Shown in pieces: positions 53,170 through 63,421 of a stretch of DNA of 64,000 nucleotides. Source of the stretch: Bathynomus jamesi. Its lineage: Eukaryota; Arthropoda; Malacostraca; Isopoda; Cirolanidae. Location: the NCBI GenBank assembly GCA_023014485.1, contig JAJOZX010007475.1, positions 148,663-212,662 on the forward strand, written 5' to 3'. A program made the translations under genes and the position numbers. The notes under the pieces were generated by a model. It did no database searches, was not told where the DNA came from, and was given only the letters and a program-made list of their open reading frames with translations. Position 1 is the first letter of the stretch. The number at the start of each line of letters is the position of its first letter.

Positions 53170-53362
53170 TCGGATCACCTGAAGATCAGGGTCCCCAGCC
53201 TTCTTTATTTAGCTTTATAAGGCTAACTAACGAAAATATCACGACCTAACCTAACCAATCGTCAAGGGCGTACAATTGACCTAACGACTGGTTAGGTTAG
53301 GTCGTGATATTTTTGTTAGTTAGCCTGATAAGCCTTATAAGGCTAACTAAAGAAGGCTGGAA
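53170..53362. repeat. Foldback palindrome with TTAGG-bearing core (copy at 53 kb)
   Basis: It shares ggatcacctgaagatcaggg and the agccttctt arms with 24485; the right arm is truncated after agaaggctgg. Confidence 0.83.
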
Positions 53363-53419
53363 GCATTCTTTAAATAACATAACGGATAACATTACTCTAA
53401 TGAGTTGTACCCAACAGCC

Positions 53420-53535
53420 AGGGTAGAGGGAAACCCAGTGGTAAAAGCGTCGCGGTTAATCTGAAGATTCTGAGTTCATGTCTAAGCTAGGACCCCAAGA
53501 AAAGCTCCGTCATGAGACCGTATTAATGTTACGAA
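53420..53535 (+). other. Possible degraded tRNA-like SINE
   Basis: cccagtggtaaaagcgtcgc resembles an A box, but the expected B box is degraded (gattctgagttcatgtc). Tentative. Confidence 0.3.
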
Positions 53536-53558
53536 TGAAGTTATTTAGAAATATTATA

Positions 53559-54318
53559 CAGGGTTGGCCGTAAGTTTCCATACATAGGAAAAATAAACAT
53601 TTTTTTATGGACAACCATTTTTATTTATATAATATGCTCTACATGGTTGCCATTGTTTTGAAAACACATTTCAATACGTGTTCCCCACTGTTGATGAACA
53701 CGCATTAGCACAGTTGACGTTATGCTTGTAATGGCGTTGGTGATACGTTCCTTTAGATGATTTATGTCTCGTATCTTTTCCTGATACACCATGGCCTTCA
53801 AGTGCCCCCAAAGATAGAAATCAAGGGGGGTGAGATCTGGGGATCTGGGAGGCCACTCCACAGGACCACGCCGACCAATTCAAGCATCCGGAAACTGCTG
53901 CTGATCAAATACCGACGCACGTGAAGACCATAATGAGGTGGAGCTCCATCTTGCTGGAAGTAAACTGGGAAGTTACCTTCCTCGTTTAGCAGGGATGGGA
54001 AAATCTCTTCTTGCAACATGTTAAGATACCTTTCGGCATTAAGATTTCCACTGACAAAAATTGGTCCAATAATTCTGTCACCCCATATCCCGGCCCACAC
54101 CATCACTTTACCGGCACCTTGCATCTTCGTCGGACTCAGCCAGTTAGGGTTAGCATTACTCCAATAACGTATGTTTTGCCGATTAACCTCTCCATTGACG
54201 TAAAAATTTGCTTCATCAGTAAACAAGATCTTACGTCAAACGCATATTCTTAGGGTATCTGAAACATAAAAACAAACGTTTAATTTTTCCTATGTATGGA
54301 AACTTACGGCCCACCCTG
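53559..54318 (-). mobile_element. Mariner-type transposon (family M3), N-terminal half deleted
   Basis: cagggttggccgtaagtttc and the complement of cagggtgggccgtaagtttc are the ends, pairing on through catacataggaaaa; TA flanks both. The transposase is on the minus strand. Confidence 0.9.
53625..54226 (-). pseudogene. Mariner-type transposase catalytic domain (M3), one frameshift
   Basis: [20 protein letters not shown] (first Asp) is followed by [40 protein letters not shown] (second Asp) and, after a frame change near 53880, [20 protein letters not shown] (third Asp). All three catalytic Asp are present, so this is the best-preserved catalytic core in the window. The N-terminal DNA-binding region is missing. 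Confidence 0.88.
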
Positions 54319-54344
54319 TATATTATCTCATATATATATATATA

Positions 54345-54679
54345 TATATATAAAACGTAAAGAACGACGCTTGTATAGGAGAATATTCCGCGCAAGATGA
54401 GAGCGAGAGAACGAAAATGAAAAAATGAGGTAACCACCCGGGAATCGAACCCGGGATCTTCCGATTGCCGGTCAGATATGATAACCATTACACCATTGAG
54501 TGAGGCCCGTGGTGTAATGGTTATCATATCTGACCGGCAATCGGAAGATCCCGGGTTCGATTCCCGGGTGGTTACCTCATTTTTTCATTTGTTTCGTTCT
54601 CTCGCTCTCATCTTGCGCGGGATATTCTCCTATACAAGCGTCGTTCTTTACGTTAATTATACTGCGTGTTTGCAGTTGA

Positions 54680-54690
<11 letters not shown>
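54345..54690. repeat. Inverted dimer of S-D SINE
   Basis: A minus-strand copy (54345-54500) and a plus-strand copy (54508-54690) meet with a 14-bp spacer (ttgagtgaggcccg). Each has A box tggtgtaatggttatca and B box gggttcgattcccgg. Confidence 0.9.

Positions 54691-54770
<80 letters not shown>
54682..54770. repeat. (TA)n(GA)n microsatellite
   Basis: Compound tract at the outer end of the SINE dimer. Confidence 0.95.
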
Positions 54771-54773
<3 letters not shown>

Positions 54774-54883
54774 TTCAAAGAAACACGTCAATTAAAAACC
54801 TTACTGAAAAATACTTAATGAGATAAGCTGAGCTGTACTTACCACATCCAGACTCAAATTTCTCATTTAACTACGTAACTTGT

Positions 54884-54941
<58 letters not shown>
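54884..54941. repeat. (GA)n microsatellite
   Basis: GA run of about 28 units. Confidence 0.95.
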
Positions 54942-54943
<2 letters not shown>

Positions 54944-55198
54944 AACAAAATATGCTATTGAAACATCATAATTCATATAAGTAACAGAGGTAAAACTACT
55001 TTTAACTGACAATAAACTTCATAACAAGGTCACCGATAAGGTAACTACGATTGTTTGTGGATTCCCTTTCATTTACAAAGCCAATTTCTAACAATTGTTT
55101 AGTGAAATGACCTTTGAAAAAATAATATTGTACAAACATTGCTAAATTCCAGGAATTCTTTGCTGGATTCCATTATAATATTTTATATATACGTACAG

Positions 55199-55211
55199 TG
55201 TATATATATAT

Positions 55212-55257
<46 letters not shown>
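55199..55257. repeat. (TA)n microsatellite
   Basis: TA run abutting the LINE 3' end. Confidence 0.95.
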
Positions 55258-55263
<6 letters not shown>

Positions 55264-56250
55264 AAACCTTTTAACCTTTCAAAGGTTCCGCGCGATGATT
55301 CCTCATTTCACGAAGGTCAAGCTTGTCGCCCCTCCTCTCGAATTGGCCTGGTGAAGTAGTGAGTTGGTTTTCTTGTACTCTCCACTTCACATAGCTAGGT
55401 ATGCCCGGCTCATCGGGGATTGTTCTGAGCCAGGCGTCTAATCTTCATTTGAAGATGTCTACTGCAACACCATTCATGTCCCTTAGGTCTTGGGCAGCTG
55501 ATTAAACAGTTTTGGTCCTCTCACAACAAAACCTATTTTCTTTCAGGGTTAAGGATGTTCCCTGTCTCGCCTTTAATTTGGGAACACGACACAGTCTTCC
55601 TTTTCTACATTCCACCGTTGTTTGGGGAGTTACGGGTTCAGAGTAAGATTAGGGACTAGTTTCTCCATTATTTTCAAGTGTAAATAATGGTGTATCTCTC
55701 TCTTCTCCTTTCCAGTGAATACAGGTTTAGATCGCGTGACCTTTCCAGTAGTTTAGTTCTTTGCACCCTTGATCTTGGCTGTGAAGCTTCTCTGAATCCT
55801 TCCAGCTGTCTAATGTCTTCTTTTTTATATAAGGATGTTAGGACCGAGCAGTATTCCAATTTAGGTATGATCAGTGTTTTCAGTAGAGAATCATTACATT
55901 CCTATCCCTTCGTTAAAGGTTCTCAATATCTGCCTCGTTATTCTCTTTGCTCTGTTTACTGCTACCTTATTTTGTGTTTCAAATTTCGCATCATCAGTCA
56001 TTACAACCCTAAAATCTTTTGCTCTAGAATTTCTCTGAATTTCCTGTCCATTTGGGGTATAATATTCCATGGATTTTAGTCTTCTCTTTTTTCCGTATCG
56101 TAACAGCTGAAATTTCTCAGTGTTAAACTTCATATTGTTTGTCTTCCGTCCACTTGTAGATTCTGTCATGTCGGTTTGTAGAGATCCTATACCTTCTGGG
56201 TTTCTTATTTTTCTACTGATTTTTGTGTCATCAGCAAAGGATGTTACTGT

Positions 56251-56252
<2 letters not shown>
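55258..56252 (-). mobile_element. LINE L1a copy 3, 5'-truncated
   Basis: On the minus strand it starts within motif C (aacatcctttgctgatgacac) right after (CT)n at 56253 and ends with the shared L1a 3' sequence at 55258. It is damaged by several frameshifts. Confidence 0.9.
55320..56252 (-). pseudogene. LINE RT C-terminal region, copy 3
   Basis: NMKFNTEKFQLLRYGKKRRL, GQEIQRNSRAKDFRVVMTDD, LEYCSVLTSLYKKEDIRQLE and SLERRRERYTIIYT all match 9495-9965 of the full LINE. The start of the copy retains the ADD of motif C. Confidence 0.87.

Positions 56253-56293
<41 letters not shown>
56253..56293. repeat. (CT)n(TA)n microsatellite
   Basis: CT run at the LINE 5' truncation point. Confidence 0.95.
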
Positions 56294-56296
<3 letters not shown>

Positions 56297-57900
56297 CCTT
56301 AGGAAGTAATTAAGTGAGTTTTATATGCAAATAATACGTTGATATTAATAATTATCACATTATAATTTTTGTTGACACGTTATTTTTGTTTTTTAGAAGA
56401 CTTCCGTTTTTAAATATTGTAAAACTCATTAAAATATTATTGGAATCAACTGTTATGTTAATTAAATATATTGTATAATATTTTTTATTATCGTTATAAT
56501 AAACTTATCTAAGACTGTTTCACATATTTGAAAATAACTCACGTAGGCCTATACCTTTATAGCTTAGCTAAGAAAAGAAGAGAGGAGGAACAGTGACGAG
56601 TTCGCTGTATTTAATCTATTTGGCTAAACCCAGTTCCCCTTTGAACCCTTAGTTCATAACTTGGATAAAAAATACCCTTGCTATAATTTACCATGGCTAT
56701 GTCATAGGGTTGCCTTTATTTCATAATGTTAATATAATATACCATTGGGCAGGTTATAAAATAAAGGTTGAAGGGAATCCACTGCTGGTGGCATTACGTA
56801 CATTTCAGTGCCCTCAGTCGGACGAAGAACGTAAAACGGGCAACCAACCAATTTTATATCTTACATTTCATGAAACATCACTTATAATTTGCTTAAACTG
56901 TTTAAATTATGGCATTTTTATATGTAGTTTACACTGTTTTATTTTTTATACTTACGCATAATCTGAAAATGCTTTCTAGGCCTATATATGTACGTACATA
57001 AATCACTAATGCGTTATAAAATAGATATTCATGTAAACTTACCAAGCTTTCACATAGTTTCTATACGATTATAGTAGGTGAAGTACGCGTTTATTAATCG
57101 GTTGCACTATTAAGTTTTGTCTATCACACCGAAACACAAGACACAACACTGATTTCAGAAGCGTCTCACCCGATGCCACCCTTCCTTATAAACAAACTCG
57201 TTCCATGATACATTGAACGCGTGCAGGGCTAGCGTTGAGAGTAAACCTAGCTGAGTGGGGCGCCATGATTCAGTCTCTTCCCCAAATGACGCTCCTCCCA
57301 CCCTTCGAAACACCCCTTTACCCCCCTCTTATTTATATTGTTTTCTTTTCCCTTTTATTCTTTCCCCTTCTTTCCGATAGTCGACAACACCAATCACTGA
57401 CATAGTTCATTTTCCCCGTTCGTTTTATATTGAGTGATAAATCCGAATCGATTTTTTATTTTAGTTGGTTGTCGTATTATTTTATAGTTTTACCGCAAGC
57501 TTCTCGTCTAACTGTCATCAAATTCGTTGTTATTTCTGCAATAATTCTTTATTATCTTCCTCTTTTTCACTCGCAAGCCATTTTTTTTACTTTTTTAATG
57601 TCATGTACATTTTTATTGATGTTACGATGTTGTTGTACAGTATTTCGCGTGTAAACAAACGCTCTGGTGCTTGACTGCTTCACTTTCTGTCCATCCATCT
57701 GATCATGGTGACCTTTACGGGTTCGTTCAATATTTTAGAAGCAATTAATTCCTTTTTGCAACGAATTCTGCTCATCAATGTTTCGGTTCTGAATCAGAAT
57801 GAATCTCGAATTCGTTCAAGAATTAAATTTATATAATTTTTGGCCATAATATACATTATTTATTATGATACTCTTTAATAATGAGTCTCATTATTTTTGG
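56294..57900. other. Unassigned, largest transposon-poor stretch
   Basis: About 1.6 kb with no recognisable element, RNA or conserved frame. The region 57120-57420 is less AT-rich and contains C/T-rich runs (tttacccccctctt). If a host regulatory or non-coding exon is present in this window, this is the likeliest place, but nothing proves it. Confidence 0.3.
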
Positions 57901-57970
57901 TAAACTCATTATTATTATTATTATTATTTTATACTTCCTTTTTTATCATTTTTCTGGCACCTCCGATACA

Positions 57971-58016
<46 letters not shown>
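57971..58016. repeat. (CT)n microsatellite
   Basis: CT run with one interruption; a second lies at 58080-58128. Confidence 0.95.
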
Positions 58017-58018
<2 letters not shown>

Positions 58019-58076
58019 AGATGCTAAAGTTTATATGCAGTTTACACTAGCGCTGCTAGAAGAACCTGTTGACATT

Positions 58077-58079
<3 letters not shown>

Positions 58080-58125
<46 letters not shown>

Positions 58126-58128
58126 CTT
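58080..58128. repeat. (CT)n microsatellite
   Basis: CT run with one interruption. Confidence 0.95.
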
Positions 58129-58227
58129 TTCATGCGTAGTTTTGTTTAGATTTCTTATTTTTTAAGTTAGAATTTCCACTTAGTTTTGCGTTATTTTTTC
58201 TCTTTATTCTTGTTCATCCTTTCACTG

Positions 58228-58413
58228 TCCTTCGGGACTCCGTCGTAACCAATGTCGTAACGCCGCTTACTATTAATCGACGATGGGTCGGATAGTCGTT
58301 GCGTGGGAGACCGTTCTCCGCGTCCAGACTATGTAGCGACCCGTGGTTCGGATCCCACGTAAAGCTGAGGTCCCCTCCGTATATGACCTTAGATGTTGCG
58401 AAGAAGGTTAAAC
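58228..58413 (+). mobile_element. 5S rRNA-derived SINE, plus-strand copy
   Basis: taacgccgcttactattaat, a C-box-like cgttgcgtgggagaccgttc, then tgtagcgacccgtggttcgg, atcccacgtaaagctgaggt and cctccgtatatgacc. The tail is well preserved and the 5S A-box part is degraded. Confidence 0.7.
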
Positions 58414-58633
58414 AATACCATCATACTTTTTCACTCTCCTTCGATTGCCGTTTGCAATATTTTCGAATTATCCAATACGATTTTCGACCGCGTCTTTCGC
58501 AGCCTTGATTGGGAATGGAGTGACATTTTTTCCCAAATCAAGAAACACTTTCCTCAAATGTGGATTTTTTCACTTTTGTACTTTCTCACTTGTGAACCAC
58601 GAATGCAAATGGGAATGCCATTGAGTGGGCAGT

Positions 58634-58637
<4 letters not shown>

Positions 58638-58707
<70 letters not shown>
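58638..58707. repeat. (CT)n(TA)n microsatellite
   Basis: Compound dinucleotide tract. Confidence 0.95.
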
Positions 58708-58708
<1 letters not shown>

Positions 58709-58742
58709 CTTTATTCAGAAAGAACACATTACATGAGATATA

Positions 58743-59559
58743 CAGGGTGTCCCAGAATTAACTATCTATTTCAATGAAATCGGACAAATTTAATAAAAAC
58801 TGACATAATTTTGTGTTTATTACTAAATTATGATACAAAAACAAATAGATTTATAAATCATAAGTCAAAACTTTATTGAGAAGTTTCAACATGTACACCG
58901 TCTGTATCTCTGCAAATTTCAAATCTATCCTCGGCGATGCGAAACACATTTTGAAGCATTTCAGGTGTTATCTCCCGCCTGCCAACTGGATGCGTTTTCT
59001 TAAGTTCAGCTAAACTATTGATCTTTTGGCGATAAACCTTTGTTTTTATGAACCCCATGCAAAGAAACCCAGGGGTGTCAAATCCGGAGAACGCGGAGGC
59101 CAAGGTCGAGGTCCTCCACGTCCAATCCACCGATTCGGAAGGCGTCTGTTGAGGTATTCTCGAACAATTAGAGCATAATGACATGGTGCTCCATCTTGTT
59201 GAAACACAACATTATCAAGAATGCCATCATCAAGAAGCTGTGGTTCGAGAAACTGCTGAAGCATATCAAGGTAGACGGTACCTGTTACAGTTGCTTCCGC
59301 AAAGAAGAATGGGCCATAAATTTTGGATTTGGTCATTCCAAGCCACACGTTAACTTTTGGAGAGTCTCTTTGCCATTCTATGACTTCAGACGGTCTTTCA
59401 TTGGACCAGATAATGAAAAAATTATGAAAATAAAATTATGAAAAAAATTTAGAAATTTATACATTTTTAGCACATATTAAACATGATAAACATAAATAAA
59501 AGTGTGTTTTTTAAAAATTTGTCCGATTTCATTGAAATAGATAGTTAATTCTGGGACAC
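58743..59559 (-). mobile_element. Mariner-type transposon (family M1), copy 2
   Basis: The same ends and deletion as 4398-5205, in the opposite orientation; the far end stops at ctgggacac (59559), lacking the final ccctg. It retains extra transposase text (WSNERPSEVIEWQRDS, near 59410-59370) that is degraded in copy 1. Confidence 0.9.
58880..59415 (-). pseudogene. Mariner-type transposase C-terminal half (M1), copy 2
   Basis: VWLGMTKSKIYGPFFFAEAT, VFQQDGAPCHYALIVREYLN and [17 protein letters not shown] are followed by a one-base loss near 59050 and then FIKTKVYRQKINSLAELKK and ICRDTDGVHVETSQ-stop. The Asp of SPDL is kept; LDFF has become LGFF. Confidence 0.87.
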
Positions 59560-60110
59560 GTTAATTTTGCATTTTTTAGTGACAAGCAATTTAATTACAA
59601 TATTCTTATCCGAATATGCCGTTGGGAAGTATGACGACAGCTTTTCAGGCAAAAATATTTAGAGATTCATTTCTATTTTTACGAAGGGAACTCAAAAGTG
59701 TAAATAGAATTTATGGAAAATAAAATAAAGTTGGATTTAGTTAATTTTGTCATTACAAATGGAAATTGAAATAATCGTTGAAATAATAGAGAAGGAAATG
59801 GTAAACAGTACGATATGATAATAGGAATAATAGAAAAGAAAAATGGAAAAACAATATGGTAAACGGAACATGTTGAAATATCGATAATAATTAATTTCTA
59901 ATATTACAAATTAGAAATGATGATACAATCTTAAAGTTACAAAAATACAGATAAATGACGCACATTATAACTATGGCGTAATATAATGGAAACTTTTAAC
60001 ATATGATTTATATAGCTTGTGTTTGCACCCAATCTAAGAGTGTGAATTTTGTATATATAATAGGTGATTTTCATTGTTTAGTAATATTTACAAGTTGCAA
60101 TATGTATATA
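59560..60110. other. Unassigned AT-rich sequence
   Basis: No gene or repeat element recognised. Confidence 0.4.
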
Positions 60111-60112
60111 TA

Positions 60113-60287
60113 TACACATTTAACTGCAATGACCGCGCAGTATACTAACGTATAGAAATGACGTAAGTATAGAGGAGTGTTCTGCACACGAGGAAGAGAA
60201 ATAACAAACAAATGAAAAATAAATTTTTTTCATTTGTTTGTTATTTCTCTTCCTCGTGTGCAGAACACTCCTCTATACTTACGTCGT

Positions 60288-60296
<9 letters not shown>
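60113..60296. repeat. Inverted dimer of S-D SINE tails only
   Basis: A minus-strand tail (gtatagaggagtgttctgca) meets its plus-strand complement at about 60225 within aaataaattttttt. No tRNA-like head is present. Confidence 0.88.

Positions 60297-60327
<31 letters not shown>
60297..60327. repeat. (TA)n microsatellite
   Basis: TA run between the SINE palindrome and the LINE 3' end. Confidence 0.95.
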
Positions 60328-60330
<3 letters not shown>

Positions 60331-60331
<1 letters not shown>

Positions 60332-60997
60332 TAATAGGAGTTAAGAAAGTGTTTCTTTAGTGATTTGCGAAACGAATTTAATGATGGTGCTTGTCTGATA
60401 TTTATAGGTATAGCGTTCCAGATATCTGCTCCTTTGTAGGAGAGAGCATTTCCTGCAATTTGCATACATAAATCTGATTTTCTGTATGAAATCATTGGGA
60501 AGCTTTGTATTATGAGTATGGTTGGTCTGATGGGTGGTAATCGCCCTGTGAATGGGCGAAGTATAGTTTCTATTATTAGCAACTTTATACATACTGATAG
60601 CGACAGTAAGTTTATACAGGCCACTTAGTTTTAGCATATTTAAATTTCTGAACATTGGAGAGGTATGAGATCTTCTGTTATCATTGTTTGAGAGAGTTCG
60701 TAAGCATTTTTTATGGATTACTTCTAGCGGATATCGTATATAATTCTTTGTACTACCCCATACTGTGATTCCATATTGTAAGTGTGGATGAATAAATGAG
60801 CAATAGTGTGAGGAGGGCATTTTGGAGAATTGTTTTTTTGAGTTTGAATATTATGTAGAGAAATGTAGATATTTTTTTATTTGACATGTGTGTGTGTGTG
60901 TGTGGCTTTTGAAATTTAATTTGTCATCTAACTTGATGCCAAGAACTTTAACGTCATTTACTTTTGCAAGAGGAGTGTTTCCAATTAGTAAACCCTA
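60331..60997 (-). mobile_element. LINE family L2a, 3' fragment
   Basis: Colinear with 46440-47100. A (GT)n tract (60888-60904) has expanded inside it. The 3' end lies within a few bases of (TA)n. Confidence 0.8.
60331..60997 (-). pseudogene. LINE post-RT region (L2a), frameshifted
   Basis: GNTPLAKVNDVKVLGIKLDD and KLNFKSH are followed by SFIHPHLQYGITVWGSTKNY, IRYPLEVIHKKCLRTLSNND and NMLKLSGLYKLTVAISMYKV. After a frame change come SYKGADIWNAIPINIRQAPS and LNSFRKSLKKHFLNSY-stop. These are usual LINE C-terminal blocks, and the C-terminus is complete. Confidence 0.8.
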
Positions 60998-61200
60998 GAT
61001 CCTGTCCCAAAGCTGGATCCTATCTGCTTGGCAGATAGCTGGTGAGGGAAGCTATATTTTGGGGCCTCTTTGCGAGTAACCTATTGCTCACGTTGGCCCT
61101 TCCATCATGAAAAAGGAAAACTATAGTATTTGTCATTTACTATTACTTATTCGAACTATAGTGGATTTAATTTCCCAGAAGAGTTCCTTGTTCCAAGTAC
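60998..61200. other. Unassigned sequence with a small hairpin
   Basis: tatctgcttggcagata (near 61021) forms a short stem. No class assigned. Confidence 0.3.
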
Positions 61201-61203
61201 ATA

Positions 61204-61208
<5 letters not shown>

Positions 61209-61249
<41 letters not shown>
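61209..61249. repeat. (TA)n microsatellite
   Basis: TA run. Confidence 0.95.
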
Positions 61250-61251
<2 letters not shown>

Positions 61252-61419
61252 CCGAGGACTTTATATTACGAATTAATTATTTATGAATGCATTTACACTG
61301 AAGGATTTCCATTCCAGTTTCCTTCAGGAAGAAATCACATTTTCTATGTACGTTTTCTATAACGATAAATATTTGGCCTAACTAAAAAAAAATAATTTAT
61401 CGTGCATCTAGATCTGACA

Positions 61420-61610
61420 TAACCACGCCCGTAGCGTAGTGTGTAGCACCGTCTTCCTGTAAGTGAATTAGATTCGACTCCCGATGCTGCTAGTAATAAT
61501 ACTATTAATAATCAAGGAGTTAGCTCGATGAGCGACATTCTCCTGGCCTGAGCAGTGTGCCAGTTTCTGGCCCTCTTTAACTAAATATTATAGACCCGAC
61601 ATTAAACTAT
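61420..61610 (+). mobile_element. tRNA-derived SINE, family S-C
   Basis: cgtagcgtagtgtgtagcac is A-box-like, and agattcgactcccgatgctg is a diverged B box. ctggcctgagcagtgtgcca and gtttctggccctcttta complete the family body. Confidence 0.75.
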
Positions 61611-61718
61611 CTGTTTCCATTTTGTTAATGGAGCCTAAGGGAACAAGTGAACTTAGTAAACCCAGGATATAATAATAATAATAATACTAATAATAAAATA
61701 ATTCTTTATTATTTAAAA

Positions 61719-61969
61719 CAGTGGTATTTAACCTGAAGGTAATTACCCTCGGGAGGGGGGGGGGGGAATTCAGCCTTTTTGGGGGGTTAACGAGCTGGCT
61801 TACTGTAAAAAAAAAAAAGGCTTAGTTGCGGTTTCACTAAAATTTGTTTAGTCTTTCCTAATTTTCTTTTATCGTATTTACCATTTGAAATGGGGGGGGG
61901 GGGGAATAATTATGGTTTCGTTGGTTAGCTCAAGGGATAACAGTGCGAAAAAAGGTTAAATATCACCGG
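61719..61969. mobile_element. hAT-type MITE, another family
   Basis: cagtggtatttaacctgaag and aaaggttaaatatcaccgg are inverted ends. Poly-G runs near 61757 and 61894 lie inside. Flanking octamers do not match clearly. Confidence 0.6.
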
Positions 61970-62489
61970 TTAAAAAGATAATGTGCTAATTCTGAGGCAA
62001 TAAGATGATAACGATAATAATAATGACAAGCTTTATTGGCAGGGTATAAACCCCATAATATATCGCTTATTACCTTCAGGAATATTGTACTAAAATAAAC
62101 CAAGCAATAATACATTTAAAAACAAACAAACTAAAAATTATAACTGAAAGAGAGCTAAAAATAAGACACGTAATAATAATAATAATAATAAGAAGAAGAA
62201 GAAAAATTGTCTTTTATATTTACTTTATGTTACTTTATGTGAGTTTGAACGACGGTTCAGGATCGACCTCCGGTCAACCCCTCTACAGCACCCTGCCCCC
62301 TTATTTGCGGGATTTTATGACAATAATAAATAATGAATCAATTACATTAATTATACAAAATATTTTACACAATCTTGTTACTTTTATTTACAATAAGTGA
62401 GATTCGTTTTTTGAACATATAATTTTAACAGTATCCCCTAATTATTATAATTAACATGAAGTTAAAATAAAATTAATAATTGCTACATA
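61970..62489. other. Unassigned, with short (ATA)n and (AAG)n tracts
   Basis: Nothing recognised beyond SSRs near 62173-62203. Confidence 0.35.
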
Positions 62490-62499
62490 AACTATAAAG

Positions 62500-62637
62500 A
62501 ATTTGCTTTGAATGTATTTTTGAAGTTAAAGAAAGTAACAGTTAGAGCATTAAAATGATGATTTTCCTTCAAGGTTTCAGAAGAAACAAAAAGAAAAGAT
62601 TGTGGATAGAAAGAAACCACAAGTAGTATGGTATGCA

Positions 62638-62671
<34 letters not shown>

Positions 62672-63290
62672 TTGAACAGTGAACATTTCTAAAAGAGGTT
62701 TTTCGATTTTGTTTTTTTAGGTCTTTCAAAACGTCCATTCCTTCGTATGTAACGGCTCTCCTTGATATTTCAAGGGTAAAGATGGTTTTTGGAAGTAATA
62801 ATTATTTATGTTTTAGATTCGCTAAATAGTTTGCTTGGTTGTTCGATATGATTTCCATAATTAATACAGGAGCTTCAATATACAATACTTGATGAATAAA
62901 TGAGTAGATATTCATCTTGTGAGGGTCATTATAAGCTTAAGAAGTTTTTAGGAATGTGAGCATAGGTTTCGTGTGCTCTCGGTTGGTTTTAATACCTGAT
63001 GTGATTTTGACGATTTTATTATGCAAGGCGTTTAATATATGAATAATATAATGGTGTGTACACCACCAAACTGCTATGTGAAATACGGTGTGAGGGTATG
63101 CAATGGTGTAATATAGACGGAATGGTATATATTTTGAAATATGGTGTTACAGTTTACATAATATATATATATAATATATATACATGAATGAATTTCGACA
63201 CTTTATTTAGTGTGTGTTCAATTATTCCCTTTGAAAGGCGGTTTTTCATCTAAAATTACACCTAATATGCCCTCATTTGTGATACTGTTT
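62500..63290 (-). pseudogene. LINE post-RT region (L5), degraded
   Basis: GVILDEKPPFKGNN matches the LGV-LDE-L-F-- block. Later YHSVYYTIAYPHTVFHIAVW resembles LYYTLIYPHL-YGI-VW, and HKPMLTFLKTS lies near 62950. A (TA)n tract and many frame changes interrupt it. Confidence 0.55.
62640..62669. repeat. Poly-T run
   Basis: About 30 consecutive T. Confidence 0.95.
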
Positions 63291-63299
63291 TAATTACAG

Positions 63300-63301
<2 letters not shown>

Positions 63302-63385
<84 letters not shown>
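63302..63385. repeat. (TA)n microsatellite, long
   Basis: About 84 bp of uninterrupted TA. Confidence 0.95.
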
Positions 63386-63389
<4 letters not shown>

Positions 63390-63421
63390 ATTATTTCACG
63401 AAAGTAACACGTGAAAAATAT

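Noticed and set aside
57430..57674. Hydrophobic open frame resembling a membrane protein
   Set aside because: Hydrophobicity follows from T-rich sequence; there is no conserved motif, start context or copy elsewhere.
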